Positions 4,902-5,778 of a DNA stretch of 5,778 bases are shown piece by piece. Under the pieces are notes generated by a model. That model saw only the letters and a program-made list of their open reading frames with translations. It made no database searches and was not told where the DNA came from. How positions within the stretch are numbered: position 1 is the first letter of the stretch; each line of letters begins with the position of its first letter. The position numbers were made by a program, and so were the translations under genes. This stretch comes from Acidobacteriota bacterium (GTDB lineage Bacteria > Acidobacteriota > Terriglobia > Terriglobales > Acidobacteriaceae): assembly GCA_021851625.1 (NCBI GenBank), contig JAJZCX010000106.1, positions 1 through 5,778 of the forward strand, given 5' to 3'.

Positions 4902-5778
4902 GACGCCACCGGCACGGATGCCTGCGGCTTTTGATACACGGGCGAGAGTTCGCGCAGATGCGCGATGGCTTGCGGCACAAGTTGTATGGCGAAGTCCACA
5001 TCCTGCTCGGTGGTGAGCTTGGAGAGGCTGAAGCGCAGGCTGGAGCGGGCACGGGCTGCGGGAATGCCCATGGCGGTGAGTACATGCGACGGCTCGCTGG
5101 CCCCGGAGGCGCAGGCCGAGCCGCCGGAGATGGCCAGACCCTTGAGGTCCAGCGCGATGACCAGCGCTTCGCCCTCCAAATGATCGAACCAGAGATTGGT
5201 GGTGTTGGGCACGCGTGCGACCGTGCCGCTATGCACGCCAGACTGATCGACGCGAGTGAGAATTTCGCGCTCCAACCGGTCGCGCAGCGCGGCGATGCGC
5301 GCAACGGAGCCGTCGGTGAGGCCGGTGCGGGCGATCTCCGCTGCCTTGCCGAGGCCGACAATGCCTGCGACATTTTCCGTGCCGGCGCGACGCTGGCGCT
5401 CGTGTGTGCCGCCGTGGAAGAGCGGCTCAATTTTGACATCCTTGCGCACGAAGAGCACGCCAACGCCCTGCGGCGCGTGAATTTTGTGGCCGGAAAATGA
5501 GAGCAGATGGCAGCCGAGCGCGGCCACATCCAAGGGCAGTTTGCTGGCGGCCTGCACGGCATCGGTGTGGAAGAGCGCTCCGGCTGCTGCGGCGATTTTG
5601 GCGATGGCCTCGACGGGCTGAATGGCCCCGGTTTCATTGTTGGCCAACATCACGCTGATGAGCCGCGTGTTGGGGCGCAGGGCGTTGCGGACGGACTCAG
5701 CCGTGACGACGCCATTGGCATCGCAGGGCAAGATGGTGACCTCGCGGCCATGCAGGGCCAGATGCTCAGCGGCGTGGA
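4898..5778 (-). CDS. Cysteine desulfurase (NifS/IscS family), N-terminus outside window
   Basis: A pyridoxal-phosphate enzyme that converts cysteine to alanine and holds the released sulfur as a persulfide. The frame is open to the window edge. Upstream of the TTG at 5731 the translation reads HAAEHLALHGREVTI, matching the family, so that TTG is an internal leucine and about the first quarter of the protein is missing. Key parts are NNETGAIQ, HTDAVQA (cofactor aspartate), SFSGHKIH with the Schiff-base lysine (codon 5483-5485), RAGTENVAGI, and GGSACASGASEPSHVL with the persulfide cysteine (codon 5111-5113). The C-terminus reads LRELSPVY and then an unrelated tail ending VPVAS, without the IEWAHH-type end of E. 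coli IscS. The four-base overlap with mnmA argues that its main partner is MnmA, as with B. subtilis YrvO. A general iron-sulfur role cannot be excluded; no iscU or iscA gene is visible. Confidence 0.95.
   Translation of the reverse strand, partial: HAAEHLALHGREVTILPCDANGVVTAESVRNALRPNTRLISVMLANNETGAIQPVEAIAKIAAAAGALFHTDAVQAASKLPLDVAALGCHLLSFSGHKIHAPQGVGVLFVRKDVKIEPLFHGGTHERQRRAGTENVAGIVGLGKAAEIARTGLTDGSVARIAALRDRLEREILTRVDQSGVHSGTVARVPNTTNLWFDHLEGEALVIALDLKGLAISGGSACASGASEPSHVLTAMGIPAARARSSLRFSLSKLTTEQDVDFAIQLVPQAIAHLRELSPVYQKPQASVPVAS

Noticed and set aside
3921..4934. 337-codon open frame on the + strand, antisense to mnmA
   Set aside because: It lies fully opposite a clearly recognised gene in GC-rich DNA. 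Its translation shows no family motif, and its openness follows from the codon use of mnmA.
5729..5731. TTG as the start of the desulfurase
   Set aside because: Upstream codons to the window edge stay open and match the family (HAAEHLALHGREVTI), so it is an internal leucine.

Overview
The window is about 60% GC, densely coding, and chromosomal in character. It holds five protein genes: two on the + strand at the left and a leftward block of three on the - strand at the right, converging near position 2000. Acidobacteriota (Terriglobia-like) is my best guess for the source. It rests on base composition, on a very long ThyX-like protein, and on intergenic repeat units running from GATTC to AATGAC of a kind I associate with such genomes. 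This is inference, and nothing in the window fixes the phylum.

Left part (1-2080). The 3' end of a DUF167/YggU-family gene (1-211) is followed by a repeat-filled gap (212-373), and then by a complete sodium:solute symporter (SSS) family transporter (374-1822). The convergent gap 1823-2080 is almost entirely repeat material. A 66-nt element next to the DUF167 stop codon recurs next to the transporter stop codon, and a long imperfect palindrome (1943-2038) sits between the convergent genes. At least five recognisable units, probably six, belong to one family, and all lie outside genes.

Right part (2081-5778, all - strand; transcription order is right to left). A cysteine desulfurase, with its N-terminus beyond the window edge, overlaps mnmA by four bases (ATGA). 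It is followed by a 534-residue ThyX-related protein. The desulfurase and MnmA form a plausible sulfur-relay pair for 2-thiouridine at tRNA U34: the desulfurase takes sulfur from cysteine as a persulfide, and MnmA adenylates U34 and inserts the sulfur. The arrangement resembles the B. subtilis yrvO-mnmA pair. This MnmA carries CxxC plus a distal Cys, the pattern linked to [4Fe-4S]-dependent MnmA, not the DxxC of E. coli.

The most unusual gene is the ThyX-like protein. It reads as two fused, diverged ThyX-type halves. The N-terminal half keeps the SxRY and NAR elements but has lost RHR; the C-terminal half keeps RHR but has lost SxRY. The other notable points are a lysine inside the predicted Na2-site helix of the transporter and the stop-codon-adjacent repeats. 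I saw no mobile element, CRISPR array, tRNA or rRNA.
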